DNA of 28,323 nucleotides, from contig JBBKWQ010000231.1 of the NCBI GenBank assembly GCA_037969115.1, positions 1 through 28,323 on the forward strand, read 5' to 3'. The notes below the pieces were generated by a model, which searched no databases, was not told the DNA's origin, and worked only from the letters and a program-made list of their open reading frames with translations. Position numbers and translations under genes: made by a program. The stretch is from JBBKWQ01 sp037969115. Lineage in GTDB: Bacteria; Actinomycetota; Acidimicrobiia; Acidimicrobiales; Ilumatobacteraceae. Position 1 is the stretch's first letter; each line of letters starts with the position of its first letter. Shown here in pieces: positions 1 through 7,476 of the stretch.

Positions 1-336
1 AGCATCTGGCCCTCGGCACGGATGCCACGGGACTTCGATCTCTTCGATCCGGATGCAGCGCCGGATCCCGGAGGTTACGCCCGCTCTTCTGGAAGTGTGA
101 CCGTGTATCCCGCCGACGATGGTGAGCCCGTCGTGCTGGCCAACAAGCTCGATCAGCCGACGAATATCACCCTGTCCGACAATGCCCTCTACATCTCGCT
201 CGGCCAGGGCACGCCGGGTCGGATGGTCATCGGCCCGACCGGATCGACGCCCATCACCGGTGAACTTCACCGCATAGCGCTCGACGAGATTCTGAAATGT
301 TTCCGGGACGATTGCGACGCTGACGCAGGCGAGTGA
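1..336 (+). CDS. ScyD/ScyE-like secreted beta-propeller protein, C-terminal part
   Basis: The reading frame is open from the first base of the window, so the gene begins upstream; the ATG at 22 is probably internal. What remains is about 111 residues. The stretch around 'QPTNITLSDNALYISLGQG' followed by 'GELHRIAL' resembles the last blades of the ScyD/ScyE family, in which short 'P-T-x-I/L-x-x-x-x-x-x-LYVS' units repeat in a secreted propeller. No catalytic residues are known for this family and its function is unclear. The protein ends in an acidic tail with two Cys residues (C-x5-C). A different propeller family, such as SGL/NHL-like, cannot be excluded from a fragment. The next gene starts 73 bases downstream behind its own operator, so this gene looks transcriptionally separate from it. 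Confidence 0.55.
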   Translation, partial: SIWPSARMPRDFDLFDPDAAPDPGGYARSSGSVTVYPADDGEPVVLANKLDQPTNITLSDNALYISLGQGTPGRMVIGPTGSTPITGELHRIALDEILKCFRDDCDADAGE

Positions 337-360
337 TGAATGGGATCTTTCCTTTGGATA

Positions 361-374
361 TGCAAGCGCTTACA
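361..374. promoter_or_regulatory. LacI/GalR-family operator (cre-like palindrome)
   Basis: The 14-mer TGCAAGCGCTTACA is palindromic except for one symmetric pair. It fits the LacI/GalR-family operator pattern TGNAANCGNTTNCA and differs by one base from the idealised cre sequence. It lies 36-49 bases before the ATG at 410, where a repressor would block a promoter. The genes behind it handle sugars, which fits a sugar-responsive repressor. No LacI-family gene is present in the window. Confidence 0.7.
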
Positions 375-409
375 GTTCTCTCACCACGAACAACCTGGAG
401 TGCACCAAC

Positions 410-1063
410 ATGAGGGGCGACGTCATCGTTCTCGAGGAACACCACGTTCGCGCCGCGAGCGCGATCGTTCCCCACATCCTCGAGGCAATCGCAGCCAAGA
501 CCAGCCGGTACGTCATCACGGTCGCTGGTGAGTCGGGAAGCGGAAAGTCCGAGACCGGCCAGGCGATCGGCGACGAACTCGCGACGCATGGCATCACGTC
601 GGTCCTGCTCGGACAGGACGACTACTTCGTGCTGCCACCGAAGTCGAACGATGCCAAGCGGCGCGAGGACGACACCTGGCTCGGTCCACACGTCGAAGTC
701 CGCTTCGACGTCCTCGAACAGAATCTGGTCGACGCGATCGACGGCAGCGACGAGATCGTCAAACCCCTGATCGATTACGACGCGAATTCCGTCGAGGAAG
801 AGACCATCGACTTACGCGGCGTCAAGGTCGTCGTCGCCGAAGGCACCTACACGACGCTCCTCAAGCACGTCGACGCCAAGGTGTTCATCGCGCGCAATCG
901 CCTCGACACCCTCGAGCACCGTCAGAAGCGCAACCGCGGCAACGAGGTCGGTGACCCGTTCATCGAGAACGTCCTCAAGCTCGAACACAAGATCATCGCC
1001 GGTCACCGGCAACTCGCCGATTTCGTCATCACACGCGACTACGACGTCAAACCGGTCGCATGA
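410..1063 (+). CDS. P-loop kinase of the uridine kinase / phosphoribulokinase-like family
   Basis: This is a 217-residue cytosolic P-loop kinase. The Walker A motif GESGSGKS is at residues 40-47. It is followed by a 'GQDDYFVLPP' segment that matches the D-x-F/Y substrate region of uridine-kinase-like enzymes, a 'VVVAEGTY' strand near residue 140, and a basic lid 'RQKRNRG' near residue 170. The length matches bacterial uridine kinases (about 210 residues), but the substrate region is divergent, so I do not assign uridine. The ATG at 410 has a GGAG at 397-400, nine bases before it. The gene overlaps the downstream GH13_18 phosphorylase by four bases (ATGA), so the two are translated together. 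This suggests the kinase phosphorylates a sugar linked to the phosphorylase, for example sucrose, fructose or glycerate; that is inference. Expression is probably controlled by the LacI-type operator just upstream. Confidence 0.75.
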   Translation: MRGDVIVLEEHHVRAASAIVPHILEAIAAKTSRYVITVAGESGSGKSETGQAIGDELATHGITSVLLGQDDYFVLPPKSNDAKRREDDTWLGPHVEVRFDVLEQNLVDAIDGSDEIVKPLIDYDANSVEEETIDLRGVKVVVAEGTYTTLLKHVDAKVFIARNRLDTLEHRQKRNRGNEVGDPFIENVLKLEHKIIAGHRQLADFVITRDYDVKPVA

Positions 1064-2616
1064 AGGGCAACCTGCCGAACCAGGTCATGCTCAATGCGTA
1101 CCCCGACAGCATCGACGGCGACCTCGCAGGTATGGTGCGCATGCTCCAGCGCCCCGAGTTCACCGACGTCTTCGGTCTGTTCTACGTGCTGCCCTCCATC
1201 TTCAACAGCGACCTCGATCGAGGGTTCTCGATCATCGACTACGACCTGAACGCAGATCTCGCGTCCGCAACCGATCTCGAGGCCCTCGACGAGCTCGGCA
1301 TCCTGTTGAAGTTCGACCTCGTGCTCAACCATCTCTCGGTGGGATCGCCACAGTTCCAGGACATGTTGGCGAACGGTGACGACTCCGAGTTCACCGACTT
1401 CTTCATCGACTGGAACCAGTTCTGGGAGGGCGAAGGCGAACTCCACGAGGACGGCTACGTGGTCCCGTCGCCCGAGCATCTCGACAAGTTGTTCATGCGG
1501 AAACCGGGTCTGCCCATCCTCCAGGTTCGCTTCCCCGACGACTCCGATCGCTTCTACTGGAACACCTTTTACCAGCAGGTCGACGTCGTCGACGGCGAGC
1601 GAACCTATCTCGGTCAGATGGACCTCAACGCGCAGTCCGACACGGTCTGGGACTTCTACCGCGAGACGCTCGACAAGTTGTCGGCGTTCGGCGCGAAGAT
1701 CCTGCGGCTCGACGCCTTCGCATACCTCCACAAAGAGGTCGGCCGGGTCAACTTCTTCAACAGGCCCGGGACGTGGGAGTACCTCGACCGGCTTCGCGCG
1801 ATCGCCGATGACTACGGGCTGATCCTCCTCCCCGAGATCCACGCCGAATACGGAACAGCGATCCACGAGGAACTGGCGCAGCGGGACTACCCCGTCTACG
1901 ACTTCTTCTTCCCCGGGCTCGTGATCGACGCGATCGACTCCGGGAGCAGCGAGCATCTCGTCCGTTGGATCAACGAGATCGTCGAACGCGGCATCAAGAC
2001 GGTGAACATGCTGGGTTGCCACGACGGCATCCCCGTGATCGACCTCAGGGGTGGGGCCGACGGCAGCGGACTGCTCCCCGATGTGACGATCGAGGCGATC
2101 ATCGAGCGGCTGCTCGCACGAGGCGGCCGGGTGAAGAACCTCTACGGCGCCGACGGCACCAAGATCTCCTATTACCAGGTGAACGCCACGTTCTTCAGTG
2201 CGCTCGGCGGGAGCGAGGATCGGCTGCGGCTTGCTCGGGCCATCCAGCTCTTCATGCCAGGCACCCCGCAGATCTGGTACCTCGATCTGTTCGCCGGGCC
2301 CAACGACGATGAAGCTGCTGACCGGGCCGGGAGTGGTAGTCACAAGGAGATCAATCGCACCAACCTCGTCCTCGACGACATCGATGCCGGTCTCACCCGC
2401 CGGGTCGTCCTCGACCAACTGGAGATGATCCGACTGCGGAACACCTCTGCCGCATTCGACGGCCACTTCGACACCCTGGCGACCGGAGCGAACCGATTGG
2501 TGTTGCGCTGGCAGAACGGCGTAACCAGCGCAGTGCTCGATGCCGACCTGGCGACGGAGACCTTCGTCATCACCCACGTGCAAGACGGTCGCGACACCGT
2601 GCTCGACTACAGCTGA
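1060..2616 (+). CDS. GH13 subfamily 18 sugar phosphorylase (sucrose or sucrose 6F-phosphate phosphorylase type)
   Basis: This 518-residue enzyme is collinear with sucrose phosphorylases: an N-terminal 'NQVMLNAYPDSI' in place of 'VQLITYADRL', then 'GFSIIDY', 'DLVLNH' (residues 86-91, GH13 region I) and 'SPQFQDML'. The expected nucleophile is D218 in 'ILRLDAF', the acid/base E259 in 'LPEIH', and the transition-state Asp D322 in 'CHDGIPVIDLRG'. The family splits an alpha-glucoside with phosphate to give glucose 1-phosphate in the cytosol. Members act on sucrose, sucrose 6F-phosphate, glucosylglycerate or glucosylglycerol. From memory, a member from Ilumatobacter coccineus was characterised as a specific sucrose 6F-phosphate phosphorylase; I could not check identity here. 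The partner kinase overlapping by four bases fits a phosphorylated substrate or product. A 163-base gap follows, with a weak GCGCC/GGCGC inverted repeat and no T-tract. Confidence 0.88.
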   Translation: MKGNLPNQVMLNAYPDSIDGDLAGMVRMLQRPEFTDVFGLFYVLPSIFNSDLDRGFSIIDYDLNADLASATDLEALDELGILLKFDLVLNHLSVGSPQFQDMLANGDDSEFTDFFIDWNQFWEGEGELHEDGYVVPSPEHLDKLFMRKPGLPILQVRFPDDSDRFYWNTFYQQVDVVDGERTYLGQMDLNAQSDTVWDFYRETLDKLSAFGAKILRLDAFAYLHKEVGRVNFFNRPGTWEYLDRLRAIADDYGLILLPEIHAEYGTAIHEELAQRDYPVYDFFFPGLVIDAIDSGSSEHLVRWINEIVERGIKTVNMLGCHDGIPVIDLRGGADGSGLLPDVTIEAIIERLLARGGRVKNLYGADGTKISYYQVNATFFSALGGSEDRLRLARAIQLFMPGTPQIWYLDLFAGPNDDEAADRAGSGSHKEINRTNLVLDDIDAGLTRRVVLDQLEMIRLRNTSAAFDGHFDTLATGANRLVLRWQNGVTSAVLDADLATETFVITHVQDGRDTVLDYS

Positions 2617-2779
2617 TCCCACCCTGCACGAGCAATCCGCTCGGTTGGGGGCGCCCGCTGCCGGAGGCGCTGAACCAGCACCTGACGCGTCCGCCGAGAC
2701 GGTGTTGCTGAGCCGGAGGTCTCGGATTCGCGACCGCAAACGCTGTGTCGGTGTAGCGGGCCGACGATCGAGAACTACC

Positions 2780-3724
2780 GTGGAGATCGTGATCAGCGCT
2801 GAGGCCGCTCGCATTCGAGACTCCTTGGAACTCGAAACGGTCGACCCGGCCGTCACCCCTCAGGTCGAACGCAGAATGTGGGAGGAAGCGGCCGAAGGCG
2901 GCCCGATCGCGCCCGGAACGAGCGAGAAGGTCGTCGCGCTCGGAGGAGTGCATTGCGTGGTGATCGAACGCACGAATGCATCACCTTCGACCTCGATCGT
3001 CTACCTCCATGGAGGGGGCTTCACCAGCGGCTCGCCGACAACTCACCGTCAGTTCGCCTCTCGTGTGGCTGCGGCGGTCGGATCGAACGTCGTCTTGGTC
3101 GACTATCGACTCTTGCCCGAGAACGTCTTTCCTGCACCGGTGGACGATGTGGTCGCCGTGGTGAAAGCGTTGGCGTCGTCGGACCTTCGACGACCGCTGT
3201 CGAAGATTCTTCTCGCAGGCGACTCCAGCGGAGCAAGTCTTGCTGTGGCGGCGGCTTGCGAGCTGCGTGACGCCGGCGACTCTCTCGTCCACGGCATCAT
3301 CAGTATCTCCGGCGCATTCGACGCCACGCTCTCAGGAGCGAGCATCGACGCAGGGTGTGACCCGCAGCTGTCCCGCGCCGCTCTCGATCATTGGAAGGGC
3401 GTCATCTCCTCGTGTGCCGATCCAACCGATCCGTTGGTGTCGCCCCTTCTCGGAGACCTTCGTGGCCTGCCTCAGATGCTGCTCCTTGCCGGCAGCTGTG
3501 AAGCTTGGCTCAGCGACTCGGTCCGCTTGGCCGACCGAGTCGGACAAGCCGGCGGAGACGCAACGCTCGAGGTCTTCGATGGCATGTGGCACGTCTGGCC
3601 GATGTACGGCGACTTCCCGGAGGCGGAGGCGGCGTTGCGATCAATCGGCGAGTTCGTCGGCAAGGCTCGCGGACCCGCACCTGATCCCCTCGAGCCGGGC
3701 CGGATCAACGTCTTCGAGTGCTGA
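2780..3724 (+). CDS. alpha/beta hydrolase, hormone-sensitive-lipase (HSL) family
   Basis: This is a roughly 314-residue esterase/lipase-like protein of the alpha/beta hydrolase-3 family. It has the HSL oxyanion motif 'YLHGGGF', the nucleophile elbow 'GDSSG' and a catalytic His in 'DGMWHVW'. At the position of the usual acid (the first D in 'YDPLxD' of the family) the protein has 'GSCEAWLSDS', so Glu appears to take the place of Asp. Substrates are unknown; relatives hydrolyse short acyl esters or lactones. The frame is open from 2540, but residues upstream of the GTG at 2780 look non-protein-like and overlap the end of the phosphorylase. I therefore chose GTG 2780; a second GTG at 2789 is also possible. 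It is convergent with the next hydrolase, with stops four bases apart. Confidence 0.8.
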   Translation: MEIVISAEAARIRDSLELETVDPAVTPQVERRMWEEAAEGGPIAPGTSEKVVALGGVHCVVIERTNASPSTSIVYLHGGGFTSGSPTTHRQFASRVAAAVGSNVVLVDYRLLPENVFPAPVDDVVAVVKALASSDLRRPLSKILLAGDSSGASLAVAAACELRDAGDSLVHGIISISGAFDATLSGASIDAGCDPQLSRAALDHWKGVISSCADPTDPLVSPLLGDLRGLPQMLLLAGSCEAWLSDSVRLADRVGQAGGDATLEVFDGMWHVWPMYGDFPEAEAALRSIGEFVGKARGPAPDPLEPGRINVFEC

Positions 3725-3728
3725 CGGA

Positions 3729-4565
3729 TCAGACGATCGCCGTCAGCCAACCGGCCAGGTCTGCGAGTACGACCTGTTGCTCCGGCTCGTTGAAGATCTC
3801 ATGGAACAGACCTGCGTAGTAGTGCGTCGTCACGTCCGCGTTCACCGCACCCGCCTCGAGCTCCTTCGAGCCGTCGATGTTCGCGAGTTGGTCTTCGGAG
3901 CCGTGCATGATCAGCAGCGGCAGCGTCAACTCGCCGTAGCGGGGCGGAAAACTTTCCATCGCACCCATCAGGGCAGCACCGAGGCCGGCGGAGATCTTGC
4001 CGGTGAACACCAGCGGATCGTTGCGGTAGGCCTCGACCACCGAGGGATCTCGGCTGATCGCGTCGGCGCTGAGGCCCTGTGGTCGGAATCCGGGTGCGAC
4101 CTTGGCCACGACCCGGAAGACCTTGATCGTGAGTGGCGAGAAGTCGTCGCCGACCTTCAGCGCGGCGCCGCTCAGAGCAAGTCCAGCGACTCCAGCCTGG
4201 TGGTCGAGCACATGGCCCATTGCCAGGTTGCCGCCCATGCTGTGACCCAGCACGACGAACGGAACATCCTGATGGGCGGCTTCTATGTGAGCGCGGAACA
4301 GAACCAGGTCGGCCATCAGTTCGTCGTACGACTTGACGTACGCGCGTTTCCCTTCGGACTTGCCGTGCCCGCGGAGGTCCAGCGCGTGGACAGCGCAGCC
4401 CGTCGTCACCAATGCGTCGGCAACATGTGCGTAGCGCCCCGAGTGCTCACCGAGACCGTGGATCAGCATCACCGCTGCCACCGCATCGCCATCGGGGCTC
4501 CACGACTGGTGGTACAAGCGCAGCCCGTCGCTGCTGGTGATGTGTCCCTCGTCGTGCTCGGCCAT
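3729..4565 (-). CDS. monoacylglycerol lipase / lysophospholipase-type serine hydrolase
   Basis: This 278-residue protein is of the PldB/monoglyceride lipase type ('Hydrolase_4'). It has the oxyanion motif 'HGLGEHSGRY' (residues 36-45), the family signature 'DLRGHGKSEG', the nucleophile S109 in 'LGHSMGG', a catalytic Asp in 'IMHGSEDQLAN' and a His in 'GLFHEIFNE'. It would release fatty acid from monoacylglycerol or a lysolipid; there is no signal peptide. I started at ATG 4565 rather than 4610, because the family begins close to 'GHITSSDGLRLYHQSW' and the upstream 15 residues have no family support. The start lies 122 bases from that of divergent mftD, so the two share a regulatory region. It could serve storage-lipid turnover together with the WS/DGAT further along, but that link is only thematic. 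Confidence 0.85.
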   Translation of the reverse strand: MAEHDEGHITSSDGLRLYHQSWSPDGDAVAAVMLIHGLGEHSGRYAHVADALVTTGCAVHALDLRGHGKSEGKRAYVKSYDELMADLVLFRAHIEAAHQDVPFVVLGHSMGGNLAMGHVLDHQAGVAGLALSGAALKVGDDFSPLTIKVFRVVAKVAPGFRPQGLSADAISRDPSVVEAYRNDPLVFTGKISAGLGAALMGAMESFPPRYGELTLPLLIMHGSEDQLANIDGSKELEAGAVNADVTTHYYAGLFHEIFNEPEQQVVLADLAGWLTAIV

Positions 4566-4674
4566 GCCCCGAGTCTTGCATCCGCCGTGAACCCGAGCCC
4601 AGTGCGCCACCGTCCCTCGCCCGTCCGCGAAGCGCTGGAAATGGAACGACTTCGGTGCGGCGACGGTCAGCCCC

Positions 4675-4680
4675 TACGCT
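4675..4680 (+). promoter_or_regulatory. -10 hexamer of a leaderless promoter for mftD
   Basis: TACGCT lies seven bases before the GTG at 4688, which is where transcription would start. No Shine-Dalgarno sequence precedes this GTG. The same geometry is seen before the genes starting at 10781, 17494 and 23894. The -35 region is weak. Confidence 0.45.
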
Positions 4681-4687
4681 GCCCGGC

Positions 4688-5863
4688 GTGGCACAGTCAT
4701 GGTTCGAGTCGGTAGCGATCGCCCAGAAACGGGCGAAACGCCGCCTGCCGAAGTCGGTGTACGGCGCGCTGATCGCCGGAACCGAGCGAGGGCTGTCGAC
4801 GAGCGACAACCTCGCGGCGTTCGACGAGCTCGGCATCCGCCCGATCACCGCTGGGCAGTCGCCCCAACGTGACATGTCGACCACGGTGATGGGTCAGTCG
4901 GTGTCGATGCCGGTGGTGATCTCTCCGACCGGGGTGCAGGCGGTGCATCCCGAGGGTGAACTCGCAGTTGCCCGGGCGGCGGCCGCACGAGGCGTCGCAA
5001 TGGGCCTCAGTTCGTTCGCCAGCAAGCCGCTGGAGTCGGTGATCGAAGCGAACCCGCAGACGTTCTTCCAGATCTACTGGGCGGGAGACCGAGACTCGAT
5101 GACCGCCCGAATGGAGCGAGCGCGGGCGGCGGGTGCTGTGGGCATGATCCTCACGCTCGACTGGTCGTTCGTACACAGTCGTGACTGGGGCAGCCCTGCC
5201 ATTCCGGAGGCGATCGATCTCAAGACAGCACTCAGGCACGCCCCCGAGGTGGCGTTGCGTCCCTTGTGGCTGCTCGACTGGCTGAGATCGGGGCAGCTCC
5301 CCGGCCTGACCGTGCCGAACTTCGTCACGGGCGATGCACCCGCTCCCGGGTTCTTCGAGGCCTACGGCACCTGGATGGGCACGCCGCCGCCGACGTGGGA
5401 CGATGTCGCCTGGCTGATCGAACAGTGGGGCGGTCAGTTCATGGTGAAGGGGATCGGCCGCGCCGACGAGGCGCGGCGCGCCGTCGACGCCGGAGCCACG
5501 GCGATCTCGGTGTCGAATCACGGCGGCAACAATCTCGACGGGTCGCCGGCACCCATTCGGGTACTCCCCGAGGTCGTGGCGGCGGTAGGCGATCAGACCG
5601 AGGTGCTCCTCGACGGCGGGATCCGTCGTGGCAGCGACGTGGTGAAGGCGCTCGCGCTCGGCGCGCGTGTCGTCATGATCGGCCGGGCCTATCTCTGGGG
5701 TCTCGCGGCCAACGGGCAGGCGGGTGTCGAGAACGTGCTCGACGTGCTCCGCATGGGTATCGATTCGAACCTGCTCGGACTCGGTAAGTCGTCAATCGGT
5801 GAACTCGCGCCGGATGATCTCGTGATCCCTTCCGGTTTCTCACCACCAGAGCGCGACCGTTGA
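4688..5863 (+). CDS. mftD: pre-mycofactocin synthase MftD-type FMN-dependent dehydrogenase
   Basis: This 391-residue FMN-dependent alpha-hydroxyacid dehydrogenase-fold enzyme closely follows mycobacterial MftD (Rv0694-like). Shared segments include 'WFESVAIAQKRAKRRLPKSVY' split around residues 5-25, 'STTVMGQ', 'ISPTGVQAV', 'GLSSFASKP', 'RDWGSP', 'SNHGGNNLDG' (catalytic His), 'LLDGGIRRGSDVVKA' and 'GRAYLWGLAANGQAGVENVLD' (FMN phosphate site). In mycofactocin synthesis MftD oxidatively deaminates the MftC/MftE product AHDP to pre-mycofactocin, a redox cofactor used by alcohol dehydrogenases. The frame opens at 4655, but family starts coincide with GTG 4688 (V-A-Q-S-W), which also fits the leaderless promoter. 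None of mftA, mftB, mftC, mftE or mftF is nearby, which is unusual. A plain lactate/glycolate oxidase is less likely given the specific N-terminus. It is convergent with the GMC gene, leaving a 20-base gap. Confidence 0.87.
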   Translation: MAQSWFESVAIAQKRAKRRLPKSVYGALIAGTERGLSTSDNLAAFDELGIRPITAGQSPQRDMSTTVMGQSVSMPVVISPTGVQAVHPEGELAVARAAAARGVAMGLSSFASKPLESVIEANPQTFFQIYWAGDRDSMTARMERARAAGAVGMILTLDWSFVHSRDWGSPAIPEAIDLKTALRHAPEVALRPLWLLDWLRSGQLPGLTVPNFVTGDAPAPGFFEAYGTWMGTPPPTWDDVAWLIEQWGGQFMVKGIGRADEARRAVDAGATAISVSNHGGNNLDGSPAPIRVLPEVVAAVGDQTEVLLDGGIRRGSDVVKALALGARVVMIGRAYLWGLAANGQAGVENVLDVLRMGIDSNLLGLGKSSIGELAPDDLVIPSGFSPPERDR

Positions 5864-5883
5864 CGATGATCAGCGCGGCGTGG

Positions 5884-7476
5884 TCAATCGGCGAGGCCGA
5901 CGAGATGATCGGCGAGCCGCGCCGCGAGCGCCACGATCAACAGCGTCGGGTTGAAATGGCCCGTCGTCGGGAACGTCGAGCTGCCGACCACGTAGAGGTT
6001 GTCGACGCCGTGGACCCGGCAGTTCGGATCGACGACACCGTCCTTCGGTGATGCGCTCATGCGGGTCGTACCCGACGGGTGCTTCATGTCGATCAACTCG
6101 AGTTCGTCATCCGGGCGATCGAGCACGTCGCTGCTGAAGCCCGTGATACCGACTCGCTCGAGGGCGTCGCGGAACAGTTCGTGCATGCGGCGTTGCGATC
6201 GCCGCGTGGAATCGTTGATGCGCCAGTGCACCGTGACGCGGGGAAGACCGAACCGGTCGAGATTGCGTGGGTTCACGGTGACCCGACTCTCGGGGTCGGG
6301 TTCGTGTTCCATCTGGTCGATCACCACGAACTCGGTCGGGGTGCTCCGACCGCGCACCCGATCGAAGCCGAATCGTGTGAGCTGCGGTGCCCCTCGCACG
6401 ATCGATGCGATGTCGCCGGCAATGGCGCGGCGGTCGTCGAACTGCCGCCGCCGGACACGATCGCGCATCCGTTTGTAGCCCTCGAATCCCTCGCTCTTCT
6501 GGGCATCGGCGACGAGGTGGCCGTGGAGACCGTGGTTGAGCAATTGCTCCGACCGCTGCAGCTCCTCGGAGAACACGACGCGCAGCTGTGTCGTGCCGAA
6601 CTCACTGTCGGCACGCTCGTCGAGCAGAGCCAGCGTGCCCAGCTGCGACGGAGAAAGCCCTCGCAGATCGACGCGGGCGAGACCTTCGCCCCGCGGATGA
6701 TCGAGGTAGTAGCGCCCGACGTTGTCGTGTTCGTTGCCGACCCCGGTCTCGGACGAACCGGTCGACGCGAGCAGCAGTCTCGGGTTCTCCAAGCCGCCCG
6801 CGGCGAGCACGAACTGGGCGGCCGTCACCTTGAAGGGGCGACGTCCGGGCCCGACGACGCTGACCGACGTGACTCGGCCGCCGTCGGTGACGAGCTCGTT
6901 CACCGTGGCGTCGGTGATCGTGGTCACGTTGGGCGAACGTTCCAGGATCGATCGTGCGGCTTTTGCCATGTCTTGCGCGCCCGACCAGAAGAAGACATCG
7001 AGGTCGGTTTCACCGTCGCGACGGAACGTTTCGATCGTCGGGTGTGATGACCATCGACCGATGTCGAACCGGTCGTGGTGAGCAACATCGAGAATCGTTG
7101 CGGCCGACACCAGCCACGGATCGAGGGCGTCGAGGCTCAGCGGCCAGCCGCTGTGGGGCACCCAGGAACGCTCGGCGAAATCGATCGCGTCCGGGACGGC
7201 GATGCGACCGAACCAGAGATTGGTCGCACCACCCAACCAGCGCCCGCGGGACGGGATCGGATTGTGATGAGGCACACCGGTGTGCTCGACCTGGAAGCTG
7301 TCTGCTTCGGCGGCCGCGTCGTGCTCGACCCCCCCAGCTTCGAGGAGCAGAACCTGACGGCTCGACCCGTCGAGGCAGCGTGCGAGCGTGATCCCTGCAG
7401 CACCGCCACCGATCACGCAGATGTCGGCGGTGAGTGTGTCGTCGATGGCGACGTCGCTGGCCTCCCGGACGCTCAT
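5884..7476 (-). CDS. GMC-family FAD-dependent oxidoreductase
   Basis: This 530-residue flavoprotein has an N-terminal ADP-binding motif 'VIGGGAAGI' (residues 21-29) ending in E46. A second FAD segment is 'RGRWLGGATNLW', and the C-terminal GMC domain has 'MKHPSGTTRMS' and 'TTGHFNPTLLIVALAARLADHL'. GMC enzymes oxidise alcohol groups of sugars, polyols or cholines to carbonyls. This subtype, with 'GGxTNLW', is common in glycan and aminoglycoside-like clusters. The ATG at 7476 shares one base with the stop of the GT2 gene (TGATG), so translation is coupled. The longer frame to 7668 is an overlap artefact. Context suggests it oxidises a sugar hydroxyl so that the DegT enzyme of the same operon can aminate it. 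It is not convincingly MftG, although it sits beside mftD. Confidence 0.82.
   Translation of the reverse strand: MSVREASDVAIDDTLTADICVIGGGAAGITLARCLDGSSRQVLLLEAGGVEHDAAAEADSFQVEHTGVPHHNPIPSRGRWLGGATNLWFGRIAVPDAIDFAERSWVPHSGWPLSLDALDPWLVSAATILDVAHHDRFDIGRWSSHPTIETFRRDGETDLDVFFWSGAQDMAKAARSILERSPNVTTITDATVNELVTDGGRVTSVSVVGPGRRPFKVTAAQFVLAAGGLENPRLLLASTGSSETGVGNEHDNVGRYYLDHPRGEGLARVDLRGLSPSQLGTLALLDERADSEFGTTQLRVVFSEELQRSEQLLNHGLHGHLVADAQKSEGFEGYKRMRDRVRRRQFDDRRAIAGDIASIVRGAPQLTRFGFDRVRGRSTPTEFVVIDQMEHEPDPESRVTVNPRNLDRFGLPRVTVHWRINDSTRRSQRRMHELFRDALERVGITGFSSDVLDRPDDELELIDMKHPSGTTRMSASPKDGVVDPNCRVHGVDNLYVVGSSTFPTTGHFNPTLLIVALAARLADHLVGLAD

Noticed and set aside
2651..2670. Inverted repeat GCGCC/GGCGC after the phosphorylase as a terminator
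   Set aside because: Five-base arms with a ten-base loop and no following T-tract; such repeats are frequent at this GC content.
1039..2856. Long open frame (605 codons) antisense to the phosphorylase
   Set aside because: It mirrors the codon bias of the GH13_18 gene on the other strand, has no recognisable domain and would overlap two well-supported genes.
4640..4659. Possible fourth copy of the shared upstream motif before mftD
   Set aside because: Position is nearly right (29-48 bases before GTG 4688), but only about 10 of 20 bases match, mostly the six-mer ACGACT, which is easily found by chance in this DNA.
5884..7476. Assignment of the GMC oxidoreductase as MftG
   Set aside because: Proximity to mftD suggested it, but the gene is convergent with mftD and coupled to glycosyltransferase genes; its 'GGATNLW' type fits sugar oxidases better.
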